Assembly: GCF_003259225.1 (NCBI RefSeq)
Contig: NZ_QHJF01000022.1
Span: 55,622-119,621 of the forward strand
Reading direction: 5' to 3'
Origin: Marinomonas arctica
GTDB taxonomy: Bacteria > Pseudomonadota > Gammaproteobacteria > Pseudomonadales > Marinomonadaceae
DNA length: 64,000 nt
The notes under the pieces are model-generated. The model was given only the letters and a program-made list of their open reading frames with translations. It was not told the DNA's origin and searched no databases. Of this stretch, positions 19,123 through 28,184 are shown piece after piece; the stretch's first letter is position 1; each line of letters opens with the position of its first letter. The position numbers and the translations under genes were made by a program.

Positions 19123-19692
19123 ATGAATCAACCTTTATTATCGGAACAGCACACGACAGAATCCTTGGCCAATTTGCTGCTTAGCGTTGCTCAAGGAGAG
19201 CGTCATGCCTTTGCAGAGCTATATCAAGCAACTCATCGGAAACTTTTTGGCATTGTTTATCGTATCTTGAAGAATCAAGCTGTGTCTGAAGAGGTGCTGC
19301 AAGAGGTTTACCTTAAAATATGGGAAAAGGCCGCGAGTTTCGATGCGAGTGTTGCGTCCCCCATTACTTGGATGGCAACGATAGCGCGTAATCGTACCAT
19401 TGATGAGATACGAAAAAATCGACTCCCAGACAGTGATGAAGAGGTGGATTTTGATTTGATCGCAGACGATTCGATGGCGCCTGATGACTCTTTTACTAAG
19501 AGCCAAGATTTATTAAAACTAGAAGCGTGTTTGGGTGGGCTGGAATCGCCTCGTGCAGAAATGATTAAAGCCGCTTATTTGGATGGGTTCTCCCGTCAAG
19601 AGCTGGCTGAGCGTTTCGAGCAGCCGCTAGGTACGATTAAAACTTGGCTTCATCGCAGCATTAAACAGCTGCAAGGTTGTATGAATTTATGA
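19123..19692 (+). CDS. ECF-type RNA polymerase sigma factor
   Basis: Region 2 is visible at about residues 29-98 (FAELYQATHRKLFGIVYRIL, EVLQEVYLKIWEKA, WMATIARNRTIDEIRK). Region 4 is at about residues 138-189 (YLDGFSRQELAERFEQPLGTIKTWLHRSI). This pattern, with the RskA-type partner immediately downstream, fits the SigK/RpoE-like group. The start at ATG 19123 (189 residues) agrees with family length; an in-frame GTG at 19072 would add 17 residues without similarity. The stop overlaps the next gene's ATG as ATGA, implying translational coupling with its anti-sigma factor. Confidence 0.92.
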   Translation: MNQPLLSEQHTTESLANLLLSVAQGERHAFAELYQATHRKLFGIVYRILKNQAVSEEVLQEVYLKIWEKAASFDASVASPITWMATIARNRTIDEIRKNRLPDSDEEVDFDLIADDSMAPDDSFTKSQDLLKLEACLGGLESPRAEMIKAAYLDGFSRQELAERFEQPLGTIKTWLHRSIKQLQGCMNL

Positions 19693-20450
19693 AGAACGAC
19701 GAAGAAATATCCATTCAAACCGTCGCGGCAGAGTATGTGCTCGGTACGTTAGATAAAGATGAACGCGATGCTGTTGAGGCAAAACGTGCGAACGACCCTA
19801 TGCTGGAACAGGCGATTCTCAGTTGGCAAGCGCACCTTGCCGGTTTGAATGATTACGTAAAAGAGGCCGAGCCGAGAGACGACTTGTTTGATGATATTTT
19901 GGCTAAGCTCGAGCAATCGCCGGATAAAAAACCGCTGCCTAGCAAGGCGGTTAGTTCATCTGCTTCTGGCGTTATTGAAATAGAGCGGATGCGAATCAAA
20001 CTCAAGCGTTGGCGACTCACGGCTTTTGCTACGTCAGCCATTGCAGCGTGTCTTGCTGTCTTTATGGTCGTTAAACCGCCCGTAGTGCCTGCTGTTCAAG
20101 CGAATGCGCCTTTTGTCGCCGTGTTTCAGGCGGATGATCAACAACCCGCTTTTATTATGTCGTTGGACATTGACACTCGACAGTTGACGGTTCGCTCTGT
20201 TACCGCGCAAGGACAGTCGGAGGGAAAAACCTATCAGTTGTGGATTAAGGCGGATGAAATAGGCCCTGCGCCGCGTTCTCTAGGCTTATTGGCGAATGTG
20301 GCGTCTCCGATTCAAAAGCAGATAGATTATGATCCAGCGGTCATTCGTCATGCGACGTTTGGCATTAGCGTTGAACCTGCTGGAGGGTCGCCAACAGGTG
20401 TGCCGACAGGCCCAGCGATTCATGGCAGACTGTATCCAACATCTTTATGA
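19689..20450 (+). CDS. Anti-sigma factor, RskA family
   Basis: The 253-residue product starts with an anti-sigma N-terminal helix region (VAAEYVLGTLDKDERDAVEA). One membrane segment follows at about residues 115-135 (LTAFATSAIAACLAVFMVV), then a periplasmic RskA domain with QLWIKADE and SVEPAGGSPTGVPTGP. It would hold the ECF factor at the membrane until a periplasmic signal releases it. The ATG lies inside the sigma gene's stop (ATGA). A strong terminator follows. Confidence 0.92.
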   Translation: MKNDEEISIQTVAAEYVLGTLDKDERDAVEAKRANDPMLEQAILSWQAHLAGLNDYVKEAEPRDDLFDDILAKLEQSPDKKPLPSKAVSSSASGVIEIERMRIKLKRWRLTAFATSAIAACLAVFMVVKPPVVPAVQANAPFVAVFQADDQQPAFIMSLDIDTRQLTVRSVTAQGQSEGKTYQLWIKADEIGPAPRSLGLLANVASPIQKQIDYDPAVIRHATFGISVEPAGGSPTGVPTGPAIHGRLYPTSL

Positions 20451-20468
20451 TGTGAGGTTTACTATTCT

Positions 20469-20498
20469 AAAAGCCAACCTTAATGGGTTGGCTTTTTT
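20469..20498 (+). terminator. Rho-independent terminator after the anti-sigma gene
   Basis: AAAAGCCAACC/GGTTGGCTTTT stem with a T-run. Confidence 0.9.
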
Positions 20499-20640
20499 GT
20501 GTTTTTCATCTTGGTTTTTAGCTTTTTAGAAAAGAGTTTAAAAAAATACCGATTGGCTGAAACCTTTTTCAATTGTTCCCGTAGCTTAGAAAGTAAAACG
20601 AAAAATGCTATTTCAATGGGCGACAATTTAGAGGTTTATT

Positions 20641-21066
20641 ATGAAAAATACACTTTCACGTATTACTCTTGGTTTAGGTATTTTAACCATAACTGGCGCT
20701 GCACTTGCTGGTGGAATGAGCGGTAAACTGGCGGTAAAAGGCAGCGATCAAGATGTCTCTGGCGGAACCGTGACCACCGATATGGTAATGGCTGAGAGCA
20801 ATGGCTGGTTGGTTGTGCATCGAACTGATAAGGCGATGAAACCCGGTCCTGTGGTGGCCTATGCGCCACTTAAAAAAGGCGAAAACCATAATGTGGCGGC
20901 TATCCTTACCGAGTCAGTAATGTCTGGCGACATGCTGATGTTGATGCTTCATGGTGAAGAAGGCGGTATGAAAACAGGGATTTTTGAGTATACGTTAGGT
21001 GCCAAAGAAGATGGCCCCATTCGAGTGGATGGCAAGCTAGTGATGGATGTAATCACCGCAAAATAA
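20641..21066 (+). CDS. Exported DUF7282-like protein
   Basis: A 141-residue product with a clear signal peptide (MKNTLSRITLGLG...GAALA, cleaved near GGMSG). The mature part has the pattern NGWLVVHRTDKAMKPGPVVAYAPL followed by a charged loop and VAAILTESVMSGDMLMLMLH, which resembles the DUF7282 domain of exported proteins. Function unknown. It sits just after the ECF sigma/anti-sigma pair, so it is a candidate member of that regulon, but no shared promoter motif was established. Confidence 0.75.
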   Translation: MKNTLSRITLGLGILTITGAALAGGMSGKLAVKGSDQDVSGGTVTTDMVMAESNGWLVVHRTDKAMKPGPVVAYAPLKKGENHNVAAILTESVMSGDMLMLMLHGEEGGMKTGIFEYTLGAKEDGPIRVDGKLVMDVITAK

Positions 21067-21084
21067 AGTAAATACTTGCACAAG

Positions 21085-21119
21085 AAGGGGCGGATGGATT
21101 ACCCATGGCCCCTTTTTTA
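21085..21119 (+). terminator. Rho-independent terminator after the DUF7282 gene
   Basis: AAGGGGC/GCCCCTT stem and a six-T run. The T-run overlaps the stop codon of the convergent LysR gene. Confidence 0.82.
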
Positions 21120-22067
21120 TGTTTTTTTGATAGGACATTTATTCCAATATGGATGTGAGTAGCCAAAGAAATCGGCCATAAAATCTAAGAAATACAGTAC
21201 TTTCGATGATTTCATCCGATTGCCTGGGTATAAAGCATAAATGCTTTGTTGATTGTCTTTTTCTGAGCCTTCCCAGTTTTCTAGTAAGGCGACCAATTCC
21301 CCAGATGCCAAATACTGAAACACCAACCAGCGTGGAAATAAAATAATGCCTTGGCCGGCTAGAGCGGCTTGCACCAAAATATCCGCATTATTGCTACAGA
21401 GATTACCTGTGACTTCAATGCATTCAAATGCCGGCTTTTTTTCTTGCCGAAAGAACCAATTACGCCGTCCATTATTACCTTTATAAACCAAACAGTTTAA
21501 ATCGAGTAATTGCTTAGGTTGGGACAGGTGGCCGATTTTATCTTTTATGCTTTGCTGATAACTAGGTGCGGCGCACAGTACGAATTGCTCATCAGCAATG
21601 GCTTGGTAATTCAGGCTAGAGTCTTCAAATTCACCAATGCGAATAACAACGTCTGAACCATTTGCGACAGGATCTACATAGGCATCGGTAAGCATTAATT
21701 CGACGTTAATGTCTGGATAGCGTTGTTGAAATTGAAAAATTAATTTGGATAAGTGCAATCTGCCAAATGAAACTGGCGCGTTAATATTTAAGTTACCTTG
21801 TGGTGTAAGAAGCGAGCCTTTGGCGTGTTCGGTGGCTAAATCTAGGCTGGTTAATGCTTCTCTGACTTCGGCGAAATAATAGGCACCTACTTCCGTCAGC
21901 TTAACCGCACGTGTGTGTCGGTGAAATAGCCGTTGGCCAAGCTCATTTTCCAAGCTGGCAATGTATCGAGAAATAGAGGAGGCTGGCAAATCCAATTCTT
22001 TCGCTGCCGCAATAAAGCTGCCAGTTTTCGCAACCGACAAAAAAACTCTTAATGGTTTGATGCTCAT
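21117..22067 (-). CDS. LysR family transcriptional regulator
   Basis: The 316-residue product has an N-terminal winged helix-turn-helix (residues about 3-60; FLSVAKTGSFIAAAKELDLPASSISRYIASLENELGQRL, broken up in motif terms as TGSFIAAAKEL and SSISRYIASLE). The periplasmic-binding-like effector domain follows. It belongs to the large CrgA/DsdC-like subgroup by eye (LNINAPVSFGRLHL). It is divergent from the paired YdcZ transporters with about 90 bp between, so it probably controls them and its own expression. The effector is unknown. Confidence 0.92.
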   Translation of the reverse strand: MSIKPLRVFLSVAKTGSFIAAAKELDLPASSISRYIASLENELGQRLFHRHTRAVKLTEVGAYYFAEVREALTSLDLATEHAKGSLLTPQGNLNINAPVSFGRLHLSKLIFQFQQRYPDINVELMLTDAYVDPVANGSDVVIRIGEFEDSSLNYQAIADEQFVLCAAPSYQQSIKDKIGHLSQPKQLLDLNCLVYKGNNGRRNWFFRQEKKPAFECIEVTGNLCSNNADILVQAALAGQGIILFPRWLVFQYLASGELVALLENWEGSEKDNQQSIYALYPGNRMKSSKVLYFLDFMADFFGYSHPYWNKCPIKKT

Positions 22068-22156
22068 AATGCAATTATCACTTGTTATCTGTGTTATTGA
22101 TTTAATTTAAGCACCAATGAACAATGCCCACAACAAGAATGGGTGAGATTAAGAGT

Positions 22157-22585
22157 ATGCAAGTCGTTGTTTATTTATTAGTACTGGCCGCAGGCATGGG
22201 ATTGTCTATCGAAGCGGGGCTATTAGGACCATTGGGTGAGTTAGTCGGGCACTTTTCAGCCACACTAGCGATTTTTATGATTGGGGCGATATTGTTGTCA
22301 TTGATCATGATATTTTTTGCTAAGCCTAATTTGCCAGAGCTATTCAAACAGCCTAAATGGTTGCTTAGTGGCGGCGTTTTAGGTCCAGTGTACGTGGTAT
22401 TTCTCACCATAGGGACACCGATTATAGGTGTCGGAATGACGATGATCAGTGTTTTATTAGGGCAGATTGGTATGAGTTTGGTGATTGATCACTATGGCTT
22501 ATTGGGTAGTGAAAAGCGCGGCATTGACCCGTATCGAATATTGGCCCTAGCGATGATTGTCGTCGCTCTTTGGCTTTTGAGTTAG
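22157..22585 (+). CDS. DMT family transporter, YdcZ (DUF606), first of a pair
   Basis: A 142-residue membrane protein with about five hydrophobic helices and the DUF606 pattern (GMGLSIEAGLLGPLG, GGVLGPVYVVFLT, IDHYGLLG). I prefer ATG 22157 to the longer start at 22124 because it places the first helix at the N-terminus, as in the family. The second copy begins 11 nt after its stop. DUF606 proteins often occur as adjacent pairs that may form an antiparallel heterodimer. The substrate is unknown. It is divergent from the LysR gene. Confidence 0.87.
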   Translation: MQVVVYLLVLAAGMGLSIEAGLLGPLGELVGHFSATLAIFMIGAILLSLIMIFFAKPNLPELFKQPKWLLSGGVLGPVYVVFLTIGTPIIGVGMTMISVLLGQIGMSLVIDHYGLLGSEKRGIDPYRILALAMIVVALWLLS

Positions 22586-22596
22586 GAGCAATTAGT

Positions 22597-23058
22597 ATGA
22601 CCGTGTTTTTCGCTGTGTTTATGTTGGTTCTGGGTGGCGTTGCTTTGTCTGTACAGTCTTCTATCAACGGACGCCTTGGCAATACTGTTGGTGTGATAGC
22701 CAGCGCTTGGCTGACGTTTGTCATTGGCTTTGCTATCTCGTTTTTGTTGTTTTTCTTTTTTGAACCCAGTCATGAAGTCACCCTTTTTAGTGCGCCCAAG
22801 TGGCAATTGAGTGGTGCGTTATTTGGCGTGATGTATATGTTGATCGTGGTGTTTGCGGTGCCCAAAATCGGTATCGCAGCGGCGACAGTGTGTACCATTT
22901 CTGGTCAGTTGATCATGAGTTTGATCATCGATCATTTTGGTTGGTTAGAAAACAATAGTATTCCATTAGACAGTAATCGATATGTTGCCATTTTATTATT
23001 AATGGGTGCCATCACAATGATTTATATGAGTAACAAACGTATCGCAAAATCAGCTTAA
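22597..23058 (+). CDS. DMT family transporter, YdcZ (DUF606), second of a pair
   Basis: A 153-residue paralogue of the preceding gene (VALSVQSSINGRLGN, SGALFGVMYMLIVVF, IIDHFGWLEN). The ATG follows AGGAGCA, and the RBS lies at the end of the previous gene. The two products share the internal helix layout but differ at the charged ends, as expected for opposite membrane orientations. A long terminator hairpin follows at 23081. Confidence 0.88.
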   Translation: MTVFFAVFMLVLGGVALSVQSSINGRLGNTVGVIASAWLTFVIGFAISFLLFFFFEPSHEVTLFSAPKWQLSGALFGVMYMLIVVFAVPKIGIAAATVCTISGQLIMSLIIDHFGWLENNSIPLDSNRYVAILLLMGAITMIYMSNKRIAKSA

Positions 23059-23080
23059 TAATTCATCCTGTCCATCTTTA

Positions 23081-23126
23081 ATGGCTTAGCCGATCTGTAA
23101 TCAATAGATCGGCTAGGCCATTTTTG
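23081..23126 (+). terminator. Rho-independent terminator after the YdcZ pair
   Basis: A long stem (TAGCCGATCT/AGATCGGCTA, extended outward by ATGGC/GCCAT with one bulge) is followed by TTTTTGTCTT. Confidence 0.85.
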
Positions 23127-23274
23127 TCTTTATTCCTTCATCACGAGAAGTCTTCTCAATTTAGCTGTTTCAATAAAAGTCTCCGAACTGCGTTCTGTAT
23201 TTTGCATTTAGCTTGTAAACTGGCATTTTTGGCGAAACACTGTCGACTATAGATTCAGTAATTACGGAGTAGAA

Positions 23275-23718
23275 ATGGATATTCAGAAAGTTGATATGGC
23301 TGATTTGGAACTTGTTAAGCACTTTATTGGTCAAGTATCTGCTGTGGATGTGTTGCCTAATTTTAATGATCAAGGTAAGGCTGAGTACAAAGCGCGTGTT
23401 TTGCCAGATATTGTAACAACGTTTGATACAACGCGCTTTCAGACACTTAAAGTCGTCTGTGCTGACGAAATCGTTGGTTTTGGTGCGTTACGCGATGGCA
23501 ATTATCTTACTCACTTATTTGTGTCTAAATCGCTGCAAGGTCAGGGGATTGGAAAGCGACTCCTTAGTGCTTTATTAAATACGACAGACGCTAAAGAAAT
23601 CAGCCTGCGCTCGTCGGTGAATGCGGTTGGCTTTTATGAATCTTATGGGTTTGAGGCAACAGGCAGTGAGGCTGATTTTAATGGCATTCGCTTTGTGCCT
23701 ATGTGTTTGACGCGTTGA
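23275..23718 (+). CDS. GNAT family N-acetyltransferase
   Basis: The 147-residue product has the acetyl-CoA binding motif SLQGQGIGKRLL (about residues 86-97) after a strand THLFVS, and the C-terminal SVNAVGFYESYGFEATG block of motif B. The substrate cannot be told from sequence. It stands before YnfA, 25 bp apart, and the two could be cotranscribed. The ATG follows CGGAGTAGAA. Confidence 0.88.
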   Translation: MDIQKVDMADLELVKHFIGQVSAVDVLPNFNDQGKAEYKARVLPDIVTTFDTTRFQTLKVVCADEIVGFGALRDGNYLTHLFVSKSLQGQGIGKRLLSALLNTTDAKEISLRSSVNAVGFYESYGFEATGSEADFNGIRFVPMCLTR

Positions 23719-23743
23719 TTAAATTATTAAAAGGAAAGTTCTT

Positions 23744-24076
23744 TTGCCTGAGTTAAAAACAATAGGTCTTTTTATGGTGACAGCACTGGCAGAAATTGTC
23801 GGCTGTTACCTACCTTACCTTTGGCTTCGTGAAGGGAAAACGATTTGGTTATTAGTACCGGCTGCGTTAAGTTTGGCTGTGTTTGCATGGCTGCTGACGT
23901 TACACCCGACTGCATCAGGAAGAGTCTATGCCGCTTATGGTGGTGTTTATATCTTTATGGCTGTTTTATGGTTGTGGGTGGTTGACGGAATTCGTCCAAC
24001 GACCTGGGATATGGTTGGCTCTGCCGTAGCGCTTTTAGGCATGGCTATTATTATGTTTGCGCCGAGATCTGTTTAA
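23744..24076 (+). CDS. YnfA family (UPF0060) membrane protein
   Basis: A 110-residue protein with four membrane helices of the small-multidrug-resistance-like YnfA family ([34 protein letters not shown]). The start is a TTG. The N-terminus [14 protein letters not shown] aligns with E. coli YnfA (IKTTLLFFATAL), and AAAGGAAA lies about 8 nt upstream. The next in-frame ATG (23774) would cut into the first helix. Transport of quaternary compounds has been reported for relatives; here that is an inference only. Confidence 0.9.
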   Translation: MPELKTIGLFMVTALAEIVGCYLPYLWLREGKTIWLLVPAALSLAVFAWLLTLHPTASGRVYAAYGGVYIFMAVLWLWVVDGIRPTTWDMVGSAVALLGMAIIMFAPRSV

Positions 24077-24090
24077 ATATCATATGCGAA

Positions 24091-24139
24091 AAAAACCGTT
24101 TCAGTGAGCCAAATGCTGGCGTTCTGAAACGGATTTTTA
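24091..24139. terminator. Terminator hairpin between ynfA-like gene and dxs
   Basis: CCGTTTCAG/CTGAAACGG stem with A-run before and TTTTTATTT after, usable from both convergent genes. Confidence 0.8.
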
Positions 24140-24177
24140 TTTAAAATGCATTTATAAACCGCTTATGACGCGTGTTT

Positions 24178-26073
24178 TCATAAATGATTGAGCTTCATTT
24201 CAATAGACTTTTGAATGCCCTCTGCATCCAATCCAACTCGTTTTAACATTGAAGCGTGGCTGGCGTGCTCTTCGTATTGATCTGGTAAGCCAAGATGAAG
24301 CGTTGGAATGGTTATGTTGTTGGCAAGTAAGAACTCACTTACGGCTGAACCTGCACCACCCATGATGGCGTTTTCTTCAATGGTGACGATGAGTTTGGCA
24401 TTACGATGAGCCAGTAGTGCTGCCTTATCAATTGGTTTAACGAAGCGCATATCGAGTAAGGTTGCGTCCAATGCCTGCGCCGCTTGTCGTGCGTCGTAAG
24501 TAGGACGACCAAAAGCGCAAATGACAATACCAGATTGACCCGTACGTAGCGTTCGAGACTTGCCTATTTCGAGAGTCGACAGTGTCTCTTCAATGTTGAT
24601 ACCCTGACCTGTGCCTCGTGGGTAGCGCACTGCAGCTGGGCCTTTGTATTCATAGCCAGTTTGTAGCATCTTACGGCATTCATCTTCGTCTGACGGAGCC
24701 ATAACAATCATATTTGGGATGCAACGAAGGTAGCTTAAGTCGTAAACGCCTGCGTGAGTTGGACCGTCTTCACCGACTAATCCTGCTCGGTCAATGGCGA
24801 ACAAAACATCTAGATTTTGTAGTGCCACATCATGGATCAGCTGATCGTAAGCGCGTTGAAGAAAAGTGGAATAAATAGCCACAACGGGTTTGATACCATC
24901 ACAGGCCATGCCTGCTGCCAACGTCACAGCGTGTTGTTCAGCAATGGCAACATCGAAATATCGTTCTGGAAAGCGATCTGCGAAATCAATCAGGTCTGAA
25001 CCTTCTTTCATGGCGGGTGTGATTGCAATCAGCTTGTCGTCTTGCTCTGCCGCATCACATACCCATTTACCAAAAACATTGCAGTATTTTGGTAGCTTAC
25101 TTTTTACTGTGTTAGGTTTGGGGTCAGGCTCTATCTTATTAATGGCGTGGTAACCAATCGGATCACCTTCTGCGGGTTCAAAGCCTTTGCCTTTCTTGGT
25201 AATGACATGTAAGAACTGAGGGCCTTTTCGGTCTTTCAAATTGGCAATGGTTGTCAACAAATGGTCCATATCGTGACCATCAATGGGGCCAATATAATTG
25301 AAGCCTAGTTCTTCAAACATCATGCCAGGCGAGACCATGCCTTTCATATGCTCTTCAGCTTTACGGGCTAATTCAAGTGCGGAGGGCAGTCCGGAAAAAA
25401 CTTTCTGTCCGCCTTTGCGAATATTATCATAGGTTTTGCTGGCCCAAATACGTGCAAAATAACTCGATAGTGCACCCACGGGCTTGGAAATGGACATTTC
25501 ATTATCATTTAAAATAACCAGCATGTCAGCTTTGACATCGCCTGCATGGTTAAGTGCTTCAAACGCCATACCGGCTGACATGGCACCATCACCAATGATA
25601 GCAACAGCCTTGCGGCCTGTTTTTAATTGTCGTGCGGCAAGCGACATGCCAAGCGCTGCACCAATTGAGGTACTGGAATGGCCAACCCCAAACGTATCGT
25701 ATTCACTTTCATCGCGTTTTGGGAATCCTGAGATTCCGTTTTCTTGACGAATATTAAGCAATGCTTCGCGACGGCCAGTTAGAATTTTATGAGGATAAGC
25801 TTGATGGCCTACATCCCAAACGATGCGATCTTCAGGCGTGTTGTATAAGTAATGAAGGGCCACGGTGAGTTCAACAACACCAAGTCCTGCACCAAAATGT
25901 CCGCCAGTTTGTCCGACGCTATAAAGCATGAACTCTCGTAACTCACGAACAAGTGTTGGTAATTGCTCTTTTTTAAAAGCGCGTAAGTCAGCTGGAGCAT
26001 TGACTTGATCAAGCAGTGGCGTTTCGGGTCGCGCTGTAGGTATTTCTTCGAACATGGGCACAGGTTTGGTCAC
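24178..26073 (-). CDS. dxs: 1-deoxy-D-xylulose-5-phosphate synthase
   Basis: Dxs condenses pyruvate and glyceraldehyde 3-phosphate with thiamine diphosphate, the first step of the MEP isoprenoid pathway. The ThDP motif [18 protein letters not shown] ending in NDN, the transketolase pyrimidine block [15 protein letters not shown] and the 631-residue length are typical. The start is uncertain: GTG 26073 gives the full ORF, ATG 26055 removes six residues. It is the third gene of xseB-ispA-dxs, 33 bp after ispA. Confidence 0.97.
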   Translation of the reverse strand: MTKPVPMFEEIPTARPETPLLDQVNAPADLRAFKKEQLPTLVRELREFMLYSVGQTGGHFGAGLGVVELTVALHYLYNTPEDRIVWDVGHQAYPHKILTGRREALLNIRQENGISGFPKRDESEYDTFGVGHSSTSIGAALGMSLAARQLKTGRKAVAIIGDGAMSAGMAFEALNHAGDVKADMLVILNDNEMSISKPVGALSSYFARIWASKTYDNIRKGGQKVFSGLPSALELARKAEEHMKGMVSPGMMFEELGFNYIGPIDGHDMDHLLTTIANLKDRKGPQFLHVITKKGKGFEPAEGDPIGYHAINKIEPDPKPNTVKSKLPKYCNVFGKWVCDAAEQDDKLIAITPAMKEGSDLIDFADRFPERYFDVAIAEQHAVTLAAGMACDGIKPVVAIYSTFLQRAYDQLIHDVALQNLDVLFAIDRAGLVGEDGPTHAGVYDLSYLRCIPNMIVMAPSDEDECRKMLQTGYEYKGPAAVRYPRGTGQGINIEETLSTLEIGKSRTLRTGQSGIVICAFGRPTYDARQAAQALDATLLDMRFVKPIDKAALLAHRNAKLIVTIEENAIMGGAGSAVSEFLLANNITIPTLHLGLPDQYEEHASHASMLKRVGLDAEGIQKSIEMKLNHL

Positions 26074-26106
26074 ATATTAGTTAGTCTAAAAAAGCGGGTA
26101 AGTATA

Positions 26107-26988
26107 TCAGTGGTTGCGGCCAATAATATAGTTCGCAAGCTCAACTAAAGGCTGAGCAGCGTCACCAAAAGGTGAAATCGCAGTAATGGCTTGTTTATGT
26201 AGGCTTTGAGCAAGTGCTTGTGCGCCTTCTAAACCAAGCAGTTTAGGGTACGTTGGCTTGTTTGCGTCTTCATCCGAAAACTGTGTTTTACCCAGTGTGG
26301 TGGTATCACTGGTGATGTCTATAATGTCATCTTGCACTTGAAAGGCGAGTCCAATCGCTGTGGCATAAGCGTCTAATGCGGCCAATTCTGCCTCGTTGTG
26401 TGCGCCAGTACTGATGGCGCCCATACGGATACTGGCACGAATGAGCGCGCCGGTTTTGTGTTGGTGCATTTGTTCAAGGGCCTTAATATCGATATCTTTG
26501 CCCACGTTGGCTAGGTCAATCATTTGTCCTGTGACCATGCCATGGCGGCCTGAAGCGAAAACCAGTTCTTGAATTAATTGTAGCTGGGTTTGTGTGTTTT
26601 GGTGTTTGGCGTTGCTTAATAATTCGAAAGCAAACGTTTGTAATGCATCGCCTGCCAAGATAGCTGTCGCCTCGTCGTATTGTATATGGCAAGTGGGTTT
26701 GCCACGGCGTAAGTCATCGTCGTCCATGGCTGGAAGGTCGTCGTGGATTAGAGAATAGGCATGAATGGACTCAATTGCCGCTGCGCAAGCATCGGTAAGG
26801 CTATTGGCTTCACCAAATAAGGACGCTGCGGCATAGGTCAACATCGGGCGAACGCGTTTGCCGCCATTAAATAAGCTGTATGCCATGGCCTCCTGTAAAT
26901 GATCTGCGGGTTTATATTGGTCTAAATTGTGCGTAAGGTATGCATCTACGCGCTGACGTGCATATTGAGAAAAATCGTTTAGCGTCAC
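26107..26988 (-). CDS. ispA: Farnesyl diphosphate synthase (polyprenyl synthetase)
   Basis: IspA adds two isopentenyl units to make farnesyl diphosphate. The first aspartate-rich motif is in DDLPAMDDDDLRRGKPT and the second in FQVQDDIIDITSD; GGKRVRPML marks the substrate region. The start is GTG at 26988, overlapping the xseB stop as GTGA. At 293 residues the length is normal. The xseB-ispA-dxs order is the usual gammaproteobacterial one. Confidence 0.96.
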   Translation of the reverse strand: MTLNDFSQYARQRVDAYLTHNLDQYKPADHLQEAMAYSLFNGGKRVRPMLTYAAASLFGEANSLTDACAAAIESIHAYSLIHDDLPAMDDDDLRRGKPTCHIQYDEATAILAGDALQTFAFELLSNAKHQNTQTQLQLIQELVFASGRHGMVTGQMIDLANVGKDIDIKALEQMHQHKTGALIRASIRMGAISTGAHNEAELAALDAYATAIGLAFQVQDDIIDITSDTTTLGKTQFSDEDANKPTYPKLLGLEGAQALAQSLHKQAITAISPFGDAAQPLVELANYIIGRNH

Positions 26989-27227
26989 GAATTTAATTCC
27001 GGATCAAAGGTTTCTAGATGTTCACCATCTTGCTTTTCTAGCAGAATTTGAACCTTTTGCTCAGCTTGTGTTAAGACTGTTTGACATTCTTGACTAAGCT
27101 TAACGCCTTTTTCAAAGGCCTTTAATGCGTCTTCGAGTGAGAGCTGATTTGATTCAAGTTGTGTGACCAGCGTATCCAGTTCGCTGAGATTCTCTTCGAA
27201 ATGGCGGACATTTGTTTTACGTGACAT
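26985..27227 (-). CDS. xseB: Exodeoxyribonuclease VII small subunit
   Basis: XseB partners XseA in the single-strand-specific exonuclease VII. From ATG 27227 it has 80 residues, and the core reads FEENLSELDTLVTQLESNQLSLEDALKAFEKGVKL (given in parts: LSLEDALKAFEKGVKL is the family hallmark). The longer ORF to 27329 adds a non-homologous tail. It overlaps ispA by 4 nt and is divergent from pomA. Confidence 0.93.
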   Translation of the reverse strand: MSRKTNVRHFEENLSELDTLVTQLESNQLSLEDALKAFEKGVKLSQECQTVLTQAEQKVQILLEKQDGEHLETFDPELNS

Positions 27228-27402
27228 GATGACTACTCTTATTTTGAACCTACGTTTTGTAACAGAAAATTGCTGATTGTTCGAGGGAGTGTTAACGAAA
27301 ATTACAAAAATCCTGTAAGAAGATGTCATTCTTCGTCTTCGTTTCGTATAGAATCACTAGTGTGTGTTGGTCGTATTATAGCTTTTTTGTCAGGAGACGT
27401 GT

Positions 27403-28158
27403 GTGGATATCGCAACGTTAATAGGACTTGTTGGGTCTTTTGTAATAATTATTGCCGCCATTTTTGTTGGTGGGTCAGCGGGAATGTTTATTGATACAGC
27501 ATCCACGTTAATAGTTTTGGTCGGATCTACCTTCGTCGTTTTAATGCAGTACCCTTTAAGTCAGTTTCTTAGTGCGGGTAAGGTAGCGGCAAAAGCGTTT
27601 ATGTTTAAAAGCGTTCCATTAGACACATTGATTGATGAAATCTATGGTTTAGCCGATGAAGCCCGAAAAGGGGGGTTGCTTTCTTTGGAAGGAAAAGAGG
27701 TTGGTCACCCATTTCTATCAAAAGGCATTCAAATGTTAGTGGATGGTCATGATAGCAATGTGGTGAAAAGTCAGTTAACCAAAGATATGAATCAGTCGTA
27801 TCTTCGTCATACGGCTGGCGCTAAAGTGTTTAAAGCCTTTGGCGATGTCGGCCCTGCCATGGGGATGATAGGGACACTGGTTGGGTTAGTGCAGATGTTG
27901 GCTAACATGGACGATCCTAAAGCAATCGGCCCTGCCATGGCCATTGCCTTATTGACTACTCTTTATGGGGCGATGTTAGCAAACATGGTGTGCTTACCTA
28001 TTCAAGCCAAGCTAAACATTCGTGCTAATGAAGAATTAACCTGTCAGAAGCTTATTTTGGATGCCTTGCTTGCCATTCAGTCAGGTCAAAACCCTCGTAT
28101 TTTGGACGGTGCTTTGAAAACCTATATTGCTGAAAGTAAGCGAACAGAGCGTGAATAA
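27403..28158 (+). CDS. pomA: Flagellar stator protein PomA (MotA family)
   Basis: PomA is the cytoplasmic-membrane ion channel subunit of the sodium-driven flagellar stator. The 251-residue product starts at GTG 27403 after CAGGAGA. It has two N-terminal helices (residues about 3-24 and 29-49), a large cytoplasmic loop with MMEE-like charged residues, and two more helices around GDVGPAMGMIGTLVGLVQML and AIALLTTLYGAMLANM. PomB follows 26 bp downstream. The next block upstream (xseB-ispA-dxs) is divergent, a known gene arrangement. Confidence 0.95.
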   Translation: MDIATLIGLVGSFVIIIAAIFVGGSAGMFIDTASTLIVLVGSTFVVLMQYPLSQFLSAGKVAAKAFMFKSVPLDTLIDEIYGLADEARKGGLLSLEGKEVGHPFLSKGIQMLVDGHDSNVVKSQLTKDMNQSYLRHTAGAKVFKAFGDVGPAMGMIGTLVGLVQMLANMDDPKAIGPAMAIALLTTLYGAMLANMVCLPIQAKLNIRANEELTCQKLILDALLAIQSGQNPRILDGALKTYIAESKRTERE

Positions 28159-28184
28159 TATGTTAGTTGTAAACGGATTCGATC

